Assembly: GCF_905171765.1 (NCBI RefSeq)
Contig: NC_053392.1
Coordinates: 342,829,010 to 342,893,009, forward strand
Length of the DNA stretch: 64,000 nucleotides
Reading direction: 5' to 3'
Source: Bufo bufo
Taxonomy: Eukaryota; Chordata; Amphibia; Anura; Bufonidae
Part shown: piece by piece, positions 1 through 10,833 of the stretch
Layout: every line of letters starts with the position of its first letter
Numbering within the stretch: the stretch's first letter is position 1
The notes under the pieces: model-generated
The model's database searches: none
What the model saw: the letters and a program-made list of their open reading frames with translations, nothing else
What the model was told of the DNA's origin: nothing
Position numbers and translations under genes: made by a program

Positions 1-685
1 GTTAACCCTTGCTTTGTACCTGGAAAAAAAATATTAAAATGGAAATTCTGCCAAAAAAGTGAAATTTTGAAATTGTATCTCTATTTTCCATAAATTCTTG
101 TGGAACACCTAAAGGGTTAACGACGTTTGTAAAATCAGTTTTGAATACCTTGAGAGGTGTAGTTTCTAGAATGGGGTCATTTTTGGGTGGTTTCTATTAT
201 GTAAGCTTCACAAAGTGACTTCAGACCTGAACTGGTCCTTAAAAAGTTGTTTTTTGAAAATTTCGGAGAAATTTCAAGATTTACTTCTAAACTTCTAAGC
301 CTTGTAACGTCCCCCAAAAATAAAATGTAATTCCCAAAATTATCCTAGCATGAAGTAGACATATGGGAAATGTAAAGTAATAACTATTTTTGTAGGTATT
401 AATATGTATTATAGAAGTAGAGAAATTGAAACTTCGAAATTTGCAAATTTTTCTAAATTTTTGGCAAATGTGGTATTTTTTTATAAATAAAAATGTTTTT
501 TTTTACTCCATTTTACCAGTGCCATGAAATATGTGACGAAAACAATATGTGACGAAAAAAACCATCTCAGAATGGCCTGGATAAGTCAAAGCGTTTTAAA
601 GTTATCACCTCATAAAGTGACACTGGTCAGATTTGCAAAAAATGGCCTGGTCCTGAAGGTGAAAATGAGCCCGGTCCTTAAGGGG
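1..685. repeat. Anuran TTAA-bounded dispersed repeat, left end cut by window
   Basis: AT-rich non-coding sequence ends in a terminus reading GGTCCTTAAGGGGTTAA, and TTAA lies at 686-689. TTAA-bounded repeats with AGGGGTT ends recur in this window at 14840 and 52829, which fits a piggyBac- or Kolobok-type non-autonomous element. The left end is outside the window. No transposase is visible, so the superfamily is inferred from the TTAA junction alone. Confidence 0.5.
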
Positions 686-689
686 TTAA

Positions 690-1319
690 AAGGGTCCTAT
701 TGGATTACTGAGTATATCCAGATAACGACAAGAAAACCAATGTAAGAGAACTTCTAAAAAGAAAAGAAAATAATTTCTATAGAAGAACACAACAGAACTG
801 TACAGAATGATGATATACAGTTTCCTAAAGAAACACGATGTTTGTCCTATTAAGCAGACAGAGCAGTCAGTCATCAGGTTCGGCATTCATATGCATTGTT
901 GAAAGCGAAATAAACAAAAATGTAATCTCTTTCTCCTCAATAATGTAGTGGGCTCTTATGCCGACAGATTTATTGAGAAGCAGAGTCAAGCCGTCTACAT
1001 CTTCTGTGCTGTCTCCCAGGTCAAATTCATCTTTACATTATTACTAGCTTTTCAAAAAAATGAGAGCCCAGAAGATATAAGGCAAATAAATTATTAGCTC
1101 TATTAGACACCACCCCCCAGGGTTAAAGGAGGAACCAATATACAAGACTGTATGCTAATAATCAATCATTAAACTTGGAAATTGACAGCAACTCTGGTTC
1201 GGACAACCTTTTGTCTTATTTTGCTGAGTCCCCCAATGACTAGATGACAACTAAAGCTGAACATGCACACAACATAATCGATGTCTGCCAGCTTTCTCTC
1301 CCAATCCTTCCATATATAT
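690..1319. other. No recognisable feature
   Basis: Ordinary AT-rich intergenic DNA. Only very short open frames are present and none resembles a known domain. I see no RNA gene or paired repeat ends here. Confidence 0.6.
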
Positions 1320-1800
1320 GCATGCTCGGGGGCAATGGTGTTGGACTATACCGAGAATGGTGTGATGGAGAAAATACATCCAGGGAAACAAGTTGTCAAG
1401 GAAAAGGGTAGAAGGAGAATGTAAAGATACAATATGTTCCTTGGCACGGCTGGCAACATGCTGATGGAAGGGTCAGAATTTGGACCAAGCAGCAATCAAC
1501 GGACCTTTACCATGAAGTGTCAATAGTACGGGCTGGTGGGGGTGGAATAACATTGTGGGGGATATTTCTTTGGCAGACCCTGGGCACTCTGATACCTATG
1601 AATGGACATTTGGACGGTAGGGCTTGACCAAGTTAGTTAATGGCAGCTGTTTACCCTTCTGCAGAAGGCCACTTTTAGCAGGACGATGCACCATGCCTCA
1701 AAGGTTGGTAACTTTGAGAAGCTATTCTATCTGCATGGGCCAATATTCCTGCAGAACAATTTCAACACCTAGTGGAATCTATACTAATTAAATACTGTGA
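1320..1800 (+). pseudogene. Decayed Tc1-like transposase fragment
   Basis: Translation in shifting frames gives short blocks matching the middle and end of the Tc1-like transposase seen at 12684-13543 and 27048-28082. They include DGRVRIW followed by a Gly-rich stretch and WGIF (about 1465-1570), then a remnant of the QQD-APC box (about 1680-1695) and the late block SAWANIP (about 1730-1750). Stops and frameshifts separate all blocks and no terminal repeats are recognisable, so this is an old copy. The family match is by eye. Confidence 0.55.
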
Positions 1801-2474
1801 TTATGAAGGCCAAAGGATGTCCAAAGCACTGCTAGACAGGAATCGAGAATATATATATAGAGTGCCAAAGTAACAATAAAATAAGAGTATATACATAAAG
1901 TGCACACCGGTAAGGTGCTTAAGAAGGCTATAAATCCATTCCTCATAAGTCTGTGCAGAAACAGCACCAGAAAACCAACACAGTAAAAACGACATGACAG
2001 TTCATGAAGAATACATGACGTCTACTGTGGCAGAGGCAGCATATGATGCATGTACTGTAGTATGACAGGCTGCCAGTTACTTCTGCTTTTCTCTAGTATG
2101 GCACAATGGGTCACTGACGAAGGTCTCCCATGTCCTTTTGTGTCATATCCACATTTCATCTTACTTATTTGCAGATAGGTCTGATGAAATGCTTTGGCTA
2201 ACACAATGAGATACTCCTATGTGACAATATGCATAACATGTCGCAATGCAGCTCTATCCTTCCTCAGATCTCCGCAATACATAATTAAATGTACTGGAAA
2301 GTTTTATTACATTAAAGCTGACCGATGTGACGTGTGATCTAAGTATACTATATTCAGATGTCAAAACATATTCCATTCTTGTAAAGACTTTCTATAGCAT
2401 ATATCTTAAGAAATTCACACACTGTCAAATACAAGCAGCAACGTTCATATCTTGTCAAAAAGTAATGTTAAATC
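1801..2474. other. No recognisable feature
   Basis: Intergenic sequence without convincing coding potential. It ends at the target-site duplication of the hAT element. Confidence 0.6.
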
Positions 2475-2482
2475 ATCATAAT
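2475..2482. repeat. Left 8-bp target-site duplication of hAT element
   Basis: ATCATAAT lies immediately left of the element terminus and is repeated exactly at 8577-8584. Eight-base duplications are diagnostic of hAT transposition. Confidence 0.9.
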
Positions 2483-2682
2483 TAAAGATGAGCGAATTGA
2501 AGTTGACAAAGTGGAATTCAATCCGAATTTCCGGAAAAATCTGAATTTCCTCATGCTTCGTGGTAACGAATTACATTTTTTCCTATAATGGCTGCTGCAC
2601 GTATGAGGACATGGAGCAAATAACTCTGGGAACGAGGGATTACCCACAATGCAATGCATGCAGCCAATCAGTAGCCAGCCAG

Positions 2683-2760
2683 CCCCTGTGATGTCACAGC
2701 CCTATAAATAGCCTCAGCAATCTTGGATTCAGCCATTTTACAGTGTACTTAGTGCAGGGA
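2683..2760 (+). promoter_or_regulatory. Probable internal promoter of the hAT element
   Basis: A CRE-like palindrome TGATGTCA lies just upstream of a consensus TATA box (TATAAATA, 2703-2710). It is followed by GCCATTTTACAGTGTACTTAGTGC, a plausible initiation region. It is correctly placed upstream of the transposase remnant. Activity is inferred. Confidence 0.45.
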
Positions 2761-3109
2761 GAGATGTCAGCAGGCGCTAGGGATAGTGGTAGAAAAGACT
2801 TTAAAACTTTTTTTTTGCTGAATGGAAGTTCAGGGAAAGACCATTAGAAGTGTAGGGAAAGGATAGGGAGGAATTATTCCACACTATAAAAGGAGAACAG
2901 GGTCCAATAGGAGAGTGTACAGCATGGGTAATAGTAACAATCTTATTACACCTTGCTGCACTGACTGGGGATCCAAATTGCCATTATACTGCTGCTTTTA
3001 GGTTTGCAATAGATGATACCTCTAATTCCAGCAAACCTTGCTTGTTATTGGGGTGCAGGTGCTGTGTGAAACAGCCATTAACAGGGTGTATCAGTAGGAA
3101 ATATTTCTA

Positions 3110-3690
3110 CATTGTATTAGCCGTTATGTGGTGCAGTTATATGTTCTAAAGCATTTTTTTGGGGTGTATTAGTGGAAAAAGGGCTTATTAGCTGTTCAGC
3201 GGTGCAGTTATAGGTTTTAAAGCCTTTTTTGTGGTGTAGTAGTGGGAAATAAAAGGGCTTATTTGCCATTGTGCAGTGAAGTGACAAAATTACAGTCTTT
3301 TTTGTGGTGTATTAGTGGAAAAAAAGTCTTATTAGCCATTCAGTGGTGCAGTTATATGTTCTAAAGCCTTTTTTGTGGTGTATTAGTGGAAAAAAGGGCT
3401 TATTTGCTGTTGTGCGGTGAAGTGACAAAATTACAGCCTTTTTTGGGGTGTATTAGTGGGCAAAAAAAGTCTTATTAGCCGTTGTGGGGTGAAGTGACAA
3501 AATTACAGCCTTTTTTGGAGTGTATTAGTGGAAAAAAAAGTGTTATTAGCCGTTCAGCAGTGCAGTTATATGTTCTGAAGCCTTTTTTCGGGTGTATTAG
3601 TGAGGAAGAAAAAAAGGGGTTTACTAGCCTTTGTGAGGTGAAGTGACAAAATTTAATCCTTTTTTGGGGTGTATTAGTGTGAAAAAAAGG
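3110..3690 (+). repeat. AT-rich tandem array in the 5' part of the hAT element
   Basis: About eight diverged units of roughly 60-70 bp run head to tail. Each carries CCTTTTTTGTGGTGTATTAG followed by an A-run and CTTATTAGCC. Two subtypes alternate: one contains GTGCAGTTATATGTTCTAAAG, the other GTGAAGTGACAAAATTACAG. Subterminal repeats in hAT elements often bind transposase, but that role is only a possibility here. Confidence 0.8.
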
Positions 3691-4079
3691 GATACTGCCC
3701 AGTCAAGATCTGGAGGAGACATCCGCCGCTTCCTCCAATAGGCTGGCAAGTAGTGATGAGGAGAGTGGCGTGGGAGCTGGTGTTGTGAGCGGTCAGGCTC
3801 CTGGCACAGAGACTGTTGAGGAGGACATCAGTGACGTGCAGACAGTACTCGATGATGATGTAGCCGATCGTAATTAGGAGCCGGGTGACGATGGGGCTTC
3901 ATCATCATCGGGAGAAGAGGGTGTCAGCTTGCCTGTGAGGCAGTGGGTGGCAGAAGTGGGAGGTCGGGAGCCAAACGTGCCTGGGGTAGACCACCCGCTT
4001 CACAGGAGCCTACCTGCCCAGAAAGCAGTGGTGCAGGGGTCCATGGAGGCAGCGGCGGTAGCAGTTAGTCAGTGTTGGG

Positions 4080-6739
4080 GGCAAAATCACCTACTCGGCG
4101 GTGTGGCAGTTTTTTTTTAAGCCGCCGGAGGAGGTGAACGTGGCCATTTGCCGAATCTGTGTGCAGAAGGTGAAGCGTGGCCAGGGTGCCAGTGTTGGCA
4201 CCACAGCCTTGCCTCAACATATGCAGCGTCACCATAAAGTGCCCTGGGAGAACCGTGGCTCCGATGCTGTGGTCCAGCCTGCTGCAGCAACCGCTGCATC
4301 ACCCAGTGGCATGCACCCGATTTCATGCAGTTAAGGCTCAACCACCTCAGCCAAAGGGAGCTGTCTGTCCTTCCCATCATCTACCGGTCCAGATGCTCCT
4401 GCTCCTCGTCCTCCTACTCCTCGTCACTCATTTCGTCAGCAGTCGATCACAGAAGAGATTGCCAAGAGACAGCAATATGTGTGTGGTCATCCTATGCCAC
4501 AGAAGCTGAACGTGCTCCTGGCCAAGTTGCTGGTACTGCAGTCCCTCCCTTTCCAAGTGGTGGAATTTGCACCTTTCAGAGAAATGATGGCTTGTGCTGA
4601 GCCGAGGTTCTCCACCTCCCAAGCCATAATTTCTTTGCAAAAAAGGCAGTACCAGCCCTGAACAAATATGTAGAACAGAAGGTGGGCCAGCCCTTGCACC
4701 TGTCAGTTTCTGTCAAAGTGCATGGCAGCATCGATGTGTGGAGCTGTAACTATGGTCGGGGACAATACATGTCCTTTACAGCCCACTGGGTGAATGTGGT
4801 TCCTGCCCAGCCACACCAGCAACTTGGCCAGATGGCGCGATTCTCACGCCATTGGTCCTGCGACAATGTCTGCCTCTGCCTCATCATCCACCACCGTGTC
4901 CTCAGCTTCCACTGCAGGGACAATTCACAGTGCTCCTCCAGCATACCACGTGTGCAGGGCACAGCGGTGTCACGCTTTTCCACACCTCGTTTGCCTGGGC
5001 GAATGGAAACACACAGGGGAAGAACTGCTCCGTGTCCTTCATCAAGAAATTGAATCCTGGCTTTCTCCTCGACAACTCAAAATCGGAACCATGGTGACCG
5101 ACAATGGGAAGAACATGGTGTCGGCGCTGTGTCAAGGAGGGCTGAGGCATGCACCCTGCATGGCACACGTGTTCAATCTGGTTGTCAAGCGGTTCCTGAA
5201 GTCTTCCACCCATTTGCAAGACATCCTAAAAATGGAACTTTGCATGCACTTCAGCCACTCGTACACCGCCAAGCACACCCTCCTTGAGCTGCAGCGGCAG
5301 AACAGCGTCCCCCAACATACGCTGATATGCGACGTTTTCACCCGTTGGAATTCCACCCTCCATATGTTGGACTGACTATACGAACAGAGAAAGACCATAA
5401 ATTATTTTTTGAGGATCCAAGCGGACAGGAGTACTCCCCTGTGTAACTTCGATGTCAGCAAGTGGCAGCTCATGCGTGACACCTGCCATTTGCTCAGACC
5501 TTTTGAGGATGCCACGGTATTTGTCAGTCGCCAGGACTACGGGATGAACAACATCATTCCACTGCTTCATATCCTGGAACAGATGCTGGTAAGTCTGACT
5601 GGTCAGGGGACTGGAGACGTGGCGTCTACATCTCACGACCACATTAGCCCTGTGGGGGCTGAACCAGAGGAGGAGGACATTGGAGCACAAGCAATGTGTA
5701 TCGAAATGGGTGGTTTTTCTACACAGGTGACAGGAGAGGAGGAGCAGCCAGAGGAGCTACAGAGCGATGAGGAAGACGAGGCAGAGGACCCAGATACATC
5801 GTGGCAGTATAACACCAATATAAGAGCACTGGCCCTAAAGTAATAGCTGTGAGGTAGCTAGACCTGTACTACATTCGTCTGTATACAGTTGGCAGTTGAC
5901 TCTCCCTTGGTTACTCTCTCCTCCATGCACTTGCACTTTATATATTTGTCTAGTGAGATTTTTTCTTGCTGTTAGTTTGGGAGTGTTTGGGATTATCTGC
6001 AACTATTTATTGACAAAGTATATGTAGTCCGTGTTTTGTCCTGTGTCTGTATAAGCCACCTATATATGTATTTTATTATATTTGGTAATTGTACAATAAA
6101 CGTTTTTTCTATCATCAATTGCTGTGTAGTGTATTTTTACCGTGGCATTATGCAGTGGAGATGGAGGCAGGGAGTCCCTCCGAGTCACTTGCGCAAATGG
6201 CCCGCTGCATGCTCACTTGCTTTGGTAGTGACAGCCAAATTGTCACCATTCGGCAGAGGCATGACTTCTGGCTCTCCACCTTGTTGGACCCTCGCTACTG
6301 GTCCAAAATGGGGGCCTCTTTTACACCCACTAAGACAAACTGAACTACTATAGAGACATCCTATGTAGTCAGTTGGCCACTGCCTATCTGCGCCATCATC
6401 CATCCTCTCGCAGGTCTGACCGGGGGGCCCTTTGTGCTCTGGTTCCACTGCCATGGCTGCTGTGGCAGGGTGGGGGGTAGGAGCAGTACCAGCTCCATCA
6501 GCAGCAGCTCGAGTCTAGAGTCGAGGATGAGCAGCTTTCTTAACCCGCCTAGTGAAGAAACTACTCACCAGCAGCAGCAGCAGCAGCTAGACCTGGAGCA
6601 GAACCTGAACCAGCAGGTGGTGGCATACTTGGACAGTACTTTGCCACCCCACATTGAAGATCCGATGGACTACTGGGCAACCAAACTAGATTTGTGGCCG
6701 CAACTGGCCGAGTATTTTCTAATGCTACCACCCGCCTGA
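4080..6739 (+). pseudogene. BED-finger hAT transposase (ZBED-like), disrupted
   Basis: A BED zinc finger is visible at about 4149-4236, with C-x2-C (CRIC) followed by QHMQRHH. Then come typical hAT blocks: QKLNVLLAKLLVLQSLPFQ (about 4500-4560), a TAHWV block (about 4775), MVTDNGKNMVSAL and HAPCMAHVFNLVV with the C-x2-H motif (5090-5185), VFTRWNSTLHML (5330-5370), LLDPRYWSKMGASF (about 6280-6320) and the C-terminal dimerisation segment DPMDYWATKLDLWPQLAEYF (about 6665-6720). The blocks lie in several frames split by stops, and about 300 bp around 5845-6140 has no match and contains AATAAA (6095-6100). The enzyme would cut and rejoin transposon ends. This copy cannot make it. Confidence 0.88.
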
Positions 6740-6829
6740 TGCCACAAATCTGATGCCAAGTGCTCCTTCTTACACCCACCATCGTCAGCGGGTAATGTTA
6801 TTGCCACCCACCTCCCCACTCTGTCACCG

Positions 6830-7815
6830 GGTCACTCTGTGGTCTTCTGATGCTGCTGCCACCTCACCATTTAGGTCTCTTCATGCTGCTGTTGCCACCT
6901 CCACAAAATGTCATTGTGCCACTCTGTGGTCTCCTCATGCTGCCGCCACACTATGTCATTGTGCCACTCTGTGGTCTCCTCATGCTTCTGACACCTCCAC
7001 ACTATGTCACCTTGCCACTCTGTGGTCTCCTCATGCTGCTGACAACTCTGTCTCTGGGCCACTATGTGGCCTTCTCATGCTGCTGCCACCTCCACATTCT
7101 GTCATTGTGCCACTCTGTGGTCTACTCATGCTGCTGCCACTTCACCACTGTGTGGTCTCCTCATGCTGCTGCTAACTCAACACTATGTCATTGGGCCACT
7201 CTGTGGTCTCCTTATGCTGCTGCCAACTCACAACTCTGTCTCTGGGCCACTCTGTGGTCTCCTCATGCTTCTGCCGCCACCTCCAAACTCATTGTGCCAC
7301 ACTGTGGCCTCTTCATACTGCTGCCACCTCCACACTATGTCACCTTACCAGTCTGTGGCCTCCTCGTTGCTGCTGCTGACACCTCCACACTATGTCACCT
7401 TAGCAGTCTGTGGTCTCCTCATGCTGCAGCTGCCACCTCCACACTATGTCATTGTGCCACTCTGTGGTCTCCTCATGCTGCTGCCACTTCACCACTCTGT
7501 GGACTTCTCATGCTGCTGCCAACTCACAACTCTGTGGTCTCCTCATGCTGCTGCCATCTCCACACTATGTCAACTTGCCACTCTGTGGTCTCCTCATGCT
7601 GTTGCCATCTCCACACTATGTCAACTTGCCACTCTGTGGTCTCCTCATGCTGCTGCCACCACTTCACCACTCTGTGATCTCCTCATGTTGCTGTCACATC
7701 ACCACTCTGTGGTCTCCTCATGCTGCTGCAACATCACTAGTCTGTGGTCTCCTCATGCTGCTGCCACTTCACCACTGTCACTGGGCCACTCTGTGGACTT
7801 CTCATGCAGTTCCCA
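6830..7815 (+). repeat. CT-rich minisatellite array inside the hAT element
   Basis: Roughly twenty imperfect units share CTCTGTGGTCTCCTCATGCT followed by GCTGCCACCTCCACACTATGTCA and a variable linker. Full units are about 50 bp and short units about 33 bp. Because TAA, TAG and TGA are rare in the unit, two forward frames stay open for over 270 codons, giving Leu/Cys- or Ser/His-rich repeats such as LWSPHAAATS. I treat these as by-products of composition. The array lies directly after the transposase stop. Confidence 0.9.
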
Positions 7816-8560
7816 CCCTCCCCACTTCATGACTGGGCCACTATTTTGCCTTTTTGGCCTGGTTGACATCTTCATTTATTCTACCCTTCTGATCCATCAG
7901 AAGTAAGTAAAAATGAAACGCACAATGAATCCTGTCTATGTAGCAGCTGTAAGGCGTGTATGACATGGTCCCTATGCAAATATTCAATTCACGTGTCATC
8001 TCTGTTTTGGATCCATCCTGATTTTTTTTTTACTTTAGCAATACTGATGAATTACTGACCAAATGCTGACCGAGTGAAGTCGGATGCTCAACAGACAGGA
8101 TCTGTTTTTTGGGGGTTATTGTTTTGACGGATCAGAGGAAGGGCAAAATAATAAGTGATGTCAACACAAACTTACTGCTGACACCCTCGGGGGCCTCTAC
8201 TTGTGTAAGCGTTTAATAGAACAGGTTCTGTAGACATCTATGTGGAATCAGCTGACGACGGTGTAAAAGGAGTGCGCTCTTTCACACTATAGTAGGATCT
8301 TGGGCCTCTGCACGGTTCTTTATACCTGGCGCTAACATTGACCTGTAAGGCTGAGTTCACACTTCAGTTATTTGGTCAGTTTTGGCCCCGTAACTGCTAA
8401 AATAAGTGAAGTCTGCAGTGATTCTAAGAGTGACGCCTGTCATGTGTTTGTCATACTGACTCACAGTATTGTTTCACTACCAGAGCAGAATCCTTATGCG
8501 TGTTACTGCGAGGCACAGTGTTCACACAACTATACAGGCTCTCTGCAGCCAGGAAATTGA
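7816..8560. other. 3' flank of the hAT element
   Basis: Non-coding sequence between the minisatellite and the right terminus. A segment near 8347 (GGCTGAGTTCACACTTCAG) resembles the left end of the MITEs described further right, without a matching right end. Nothing else is recognised. Confidence 0.5.
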
Positions 8561-8576
8561 AATTCTCTCATCTCTA

Positions 8577-8584
8577 ATCATAAT
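8577..8584. repeat. Right 8-bp target-site duplication of hAT element
   Basis: ATCATAAT, identical to 2475-2482, directly follows the right terminus TCATCTCTA. Confidence 0.9.
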
Positions 8585-8748
8585 AATTAGATTATATTTG
8601 GATCTTTGCAGAATTGTATATCATAACATATGATAAAATATAATGCTGTTTATGACTTTTACTTACTGCCAGTGCAGGTTCCTGAGATTATTTCACATTG
8701 GAAGACCTCTAACCTGGCATCTCTGTTACTTAGAGAATGAAAACTTAA

Positions 8749-9225
8749 AGGGCATCTGTCAGCATATTTGTACATATATAATTTACTGACCTGAAGTCAT
8801 CTGTGTTGGTCCCATGTTCATATGTGCCCACATTCCTGAGACAAATCATGTTTTAATATGTGCAAATTAGCCTTTTGGAGCTATGGGGGCGTTGCCATTG
8901 CACCTAGAGGCTCTGCTCTCTCTGCAACGGTCACGTCCTTTGCACTTTGATTGCCAGGGCCAGGCTGTGAAAACATAATTACTTCTGGCCCTGTCAATTA
9001 AAGTGCAGAGGGAGTGGCAAGTGCAGAGAGAGCAGAGCCTCTAGGTGTAATGGCAGCGCCCCCATTGCTCCTAGAGGCTCATTTGCATATATTAAAACAT
9101 CATTTTTCTCAGCAATGCAGGCACATATGAACATGGGACCAATACAGATTTTTTTAGCTGCCAAGTGCACATGAAACAGGTCAGCCAGTTTTATAGGTAC
9201 AAATCTGCTGACAGATCTGTCACCA
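8749..9225. mobile_element. TTAA-type MITE
   Basis: TTAA at 8745-8748 is followed by AGGGCATCTGTCAGCA. The right end at about 9205-9222 reads TGCTGACAGATCTGTC, a decayed inverted copy. The middle is itself palindromic: the segment around 8870-8935 (GGCGTTGCCATTGCACCTAGAGGCTC) is mirrored around 9040-9075. Non-coding and non-autonomous. A piggyBac- or Kolobok-type origin is inferred from TTAA. Confidence 0.65.
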
Positions 9226-9306
9226 GTGACGTCCCTATCCAACTGTTTGCATAGACATATAGATGCCTTTCTTTTTTTGATCCCGAGTTATGATACTTTC
9301 TCCTAA

Positions 9307-9742
9307 AGGGGTTGTACCACAAAAAATATTCTACAGTTTTCACACCAGTAGCTGGCTCTGGATACTTTTGTGTTTGTATGTAATTAAAAAATTTGCATAA
9401 CCACTGAGTTATTCAATAAAATGTATCTGTATAACGCTACCTGCTGTTTGTTTTTTTCTTATTTTTTTGACCTGCTCACTGAGAAGGCCGCACATGCTCA
9501 GTTTCATCCTTCAACTGCCTCCTGAGCTGTGATAGGGAGAGCTGAGACACGCCCTCTTAGTTGCAGCAGAAAAGACACTCCACTTGAGTTTTCAGCTTGA
9601 AAAAAATCTAGCAGAGCAATGAAAGGGGAGGTCTCTGGATCCATGTGAGGTACAGGGCTGGTTTGGCTTTGTTAGAAAAAAGTTGTCATGTACCATGTGC
9701 TATCTGATTTTCATTTTTTACATTGGTCATGGGATAACCCCT
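9307..9742. mobile_element. MITE with AGGGGTT / AACCCCTT ends
   Basis: The left end AGGGGTTGTACCAC and right end GTCATGGGATAACCCCTT are imperfect inverted repeats. The body is non-coding and carries AATAAA near 9415. The flanking TTAA is eroded on both sides, so the boundaries are approximate. Confidence 0.55.
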
Positions 9743-9779
9743 TTTATATGCAATTAAATGAGGGCATCACAATTGTTGT

Positions 9780-10159
9780 TACACCCAAGCTCTGCTCCTT
9801 TCTATGACCAGCCCCTCCCTCAATGCTTTGCCACTGCCTGACCATGTCAATCAAGGCAGCCATGGAGGGGCTGGCTGCAGAAATGAGTGTAACTTAGGTG
9901 CAATAAGAGCAATGGTGACGCCTTCATTGCACCAAAGGTCTAAACTGTGTCTTCTTTGTCCATATTGTATACGAGACATTATTGCTGCTATATATACACA
10001 GTTACATATTTACATAGGTTCAAAAAAGACAAAGGTCCATCAAGTTCAACCTTTCTCAGATGAATTATCCACATTGCTAGAGTAATTATAGCCCTCTATC
10101 ACATCTGCTATTAAATAAGCAACTATCCATATTGAAATGCTTGGTAAAATGGGATAGAA
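9780..10159. other. Dispersed-repeat fragments
   Basis: Contains ACATAGGTTCAAAAAAGACAAAGGTCCATCAAG (10012-10045), which has the look of a dispersed repeat. A related piece appears to continue at 10436-10510 beyond an inserted retroelement tail. No gene is seen. Confidence 0.4.
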
Positions 10160-10275
10160 CACCAGTTAGCACCGGCCTTGAGAAAGCGTCAGAGGACGTG
10201 AAACAGCCGTAGGCCAGTGCTAACTGCTTTCCTATCCTATTTTACCGTACACTTTTATCTACAATTAACTGGATT
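10160..10275 (+). other. Penelope-type 3' tail with hammerhead-like fold
   Basis: An outer stem AGCACCGGCC / GGCCAGTGCT (one mismatch) encloses CTTGAGAA, a small hairpin GCGTC-AGAG-GACGT, GAAAC, a 4-base loop and GTA. The order core strand, stem II, GAAA, minimal stem III, then NUH matches type I hammerhead ribozymes reported in Penelope-like elements. The first core strand departs from CUGANGA, so catalytic activity is doubtful. The element body is absent. Confidence 0.45.
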
Positions 10276-10512
10276 TATACTGCAAGATGAGTGCTGTGAA
10301 TTATCTTTTTTTTTTATTCAGACTTTGTGTTGCTACCACTGAGCACCATCTATTAATCACCTAAGGAGCCCTCTCTACTCCATAGACTGACCATTAGTAG
10401 TGCCGACCATTTATTCTTTTGTGGACATATTTAAATGCTGTCATAGTATCTGCCATACCTACCTCTTGTGGTAGGGCACTCCACACTGTGACTACTCTAA
10501 CGGTAAAGATGT
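10276..10512. other. Dispersed-repeat remainder
   Basis: Non-coding. The part at 10436-10510 (CTACCTCTTGTGGTAGGGCA) appears to belong to the repeat that begins near 10012, split by the retroelement tail. Nothing else is recognised. Confidence 0.4.
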
Positions 10513-10833
10513 AAATTACTCTTACCGGTAATTGGATTTTCCATATAGTCTCCCCAACGGCACCAACAGGAGGATATCCCGCCTCCCAGGGACAGGAAAC
10601 AACATAGAGACCAATAATCTAAAAGCGCCCTCCCCTTCAATTCCTCCAGTTAGTAGCCTAGGACACGGAATTGATTCAGAAACAAAACTTTATATGGAAA
10701 AAGAACATGTTAATAAATAAACATATGTTTATCCAACAACATAGAATGGTAGTAGAAATAAATCAAAAAAGGGAGGGAACTAGTGGTGTCATTGTGGAGG
10801 CTATATGGAAAATCCAATTACCGGTAAGAGTAA
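10513..10833. mobile_element. Foldback element with ATTACTCTTACCGG ends
   Basis: The left end ATTACTCTTACCGGTAATTG continues as GATTTTCCATATA, and its reverse complement closes the element at 10801-10833. Each inverted arm is about 33 bp and has the internal palindrome TTACCGGTAA. The arms extend imperfectly beyond these bounds. CTCCCCAACGGCACCA, next to the left arm, recurs at 10856-10870, so two related units may be joined. No coding sequence is present. Confidence 0.6.

Larger units (their letters stand above)
2483..8576 (+). mobile_element. Full-length, inactive hAT DNA transposon (6.1 kb)
   Basis: The element is bounded by imperfect terminal inverted repeats, TAAAGATGAGCGAATT on the left and AATTCTCTCATCTCTA on the right, and by a perfect 8-bp duplication (ATCATAAT). 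Inside, in order, are a TATA-containing leader, an AT-rich tandem array (3110-3690), a BED-finger hAT transposase pseudogene (4080-6739), a CT-rich minisatellite (6830-7815) and about 750 bp of 3' flank. The same termini flank two 436-bp MITEs at 11982-12417 and 37339-37774, so the family probably mobilised non-autonomous relatives. The 6.1-kb length may include later insertions. A typical hAT of this type would be shorter. Confidence 0.88.

Noticed and set aside
6850..7906. Two overlapping 275-280 codon open frames
   Set aside because: They read through a minisatellite whose unit lacks stops in two frames; the products are only the repeat translated, with no domain.
2483..8576. Intact, active hAT transposase
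   Set aside because: Motifs are spread over several frames with stops between them.
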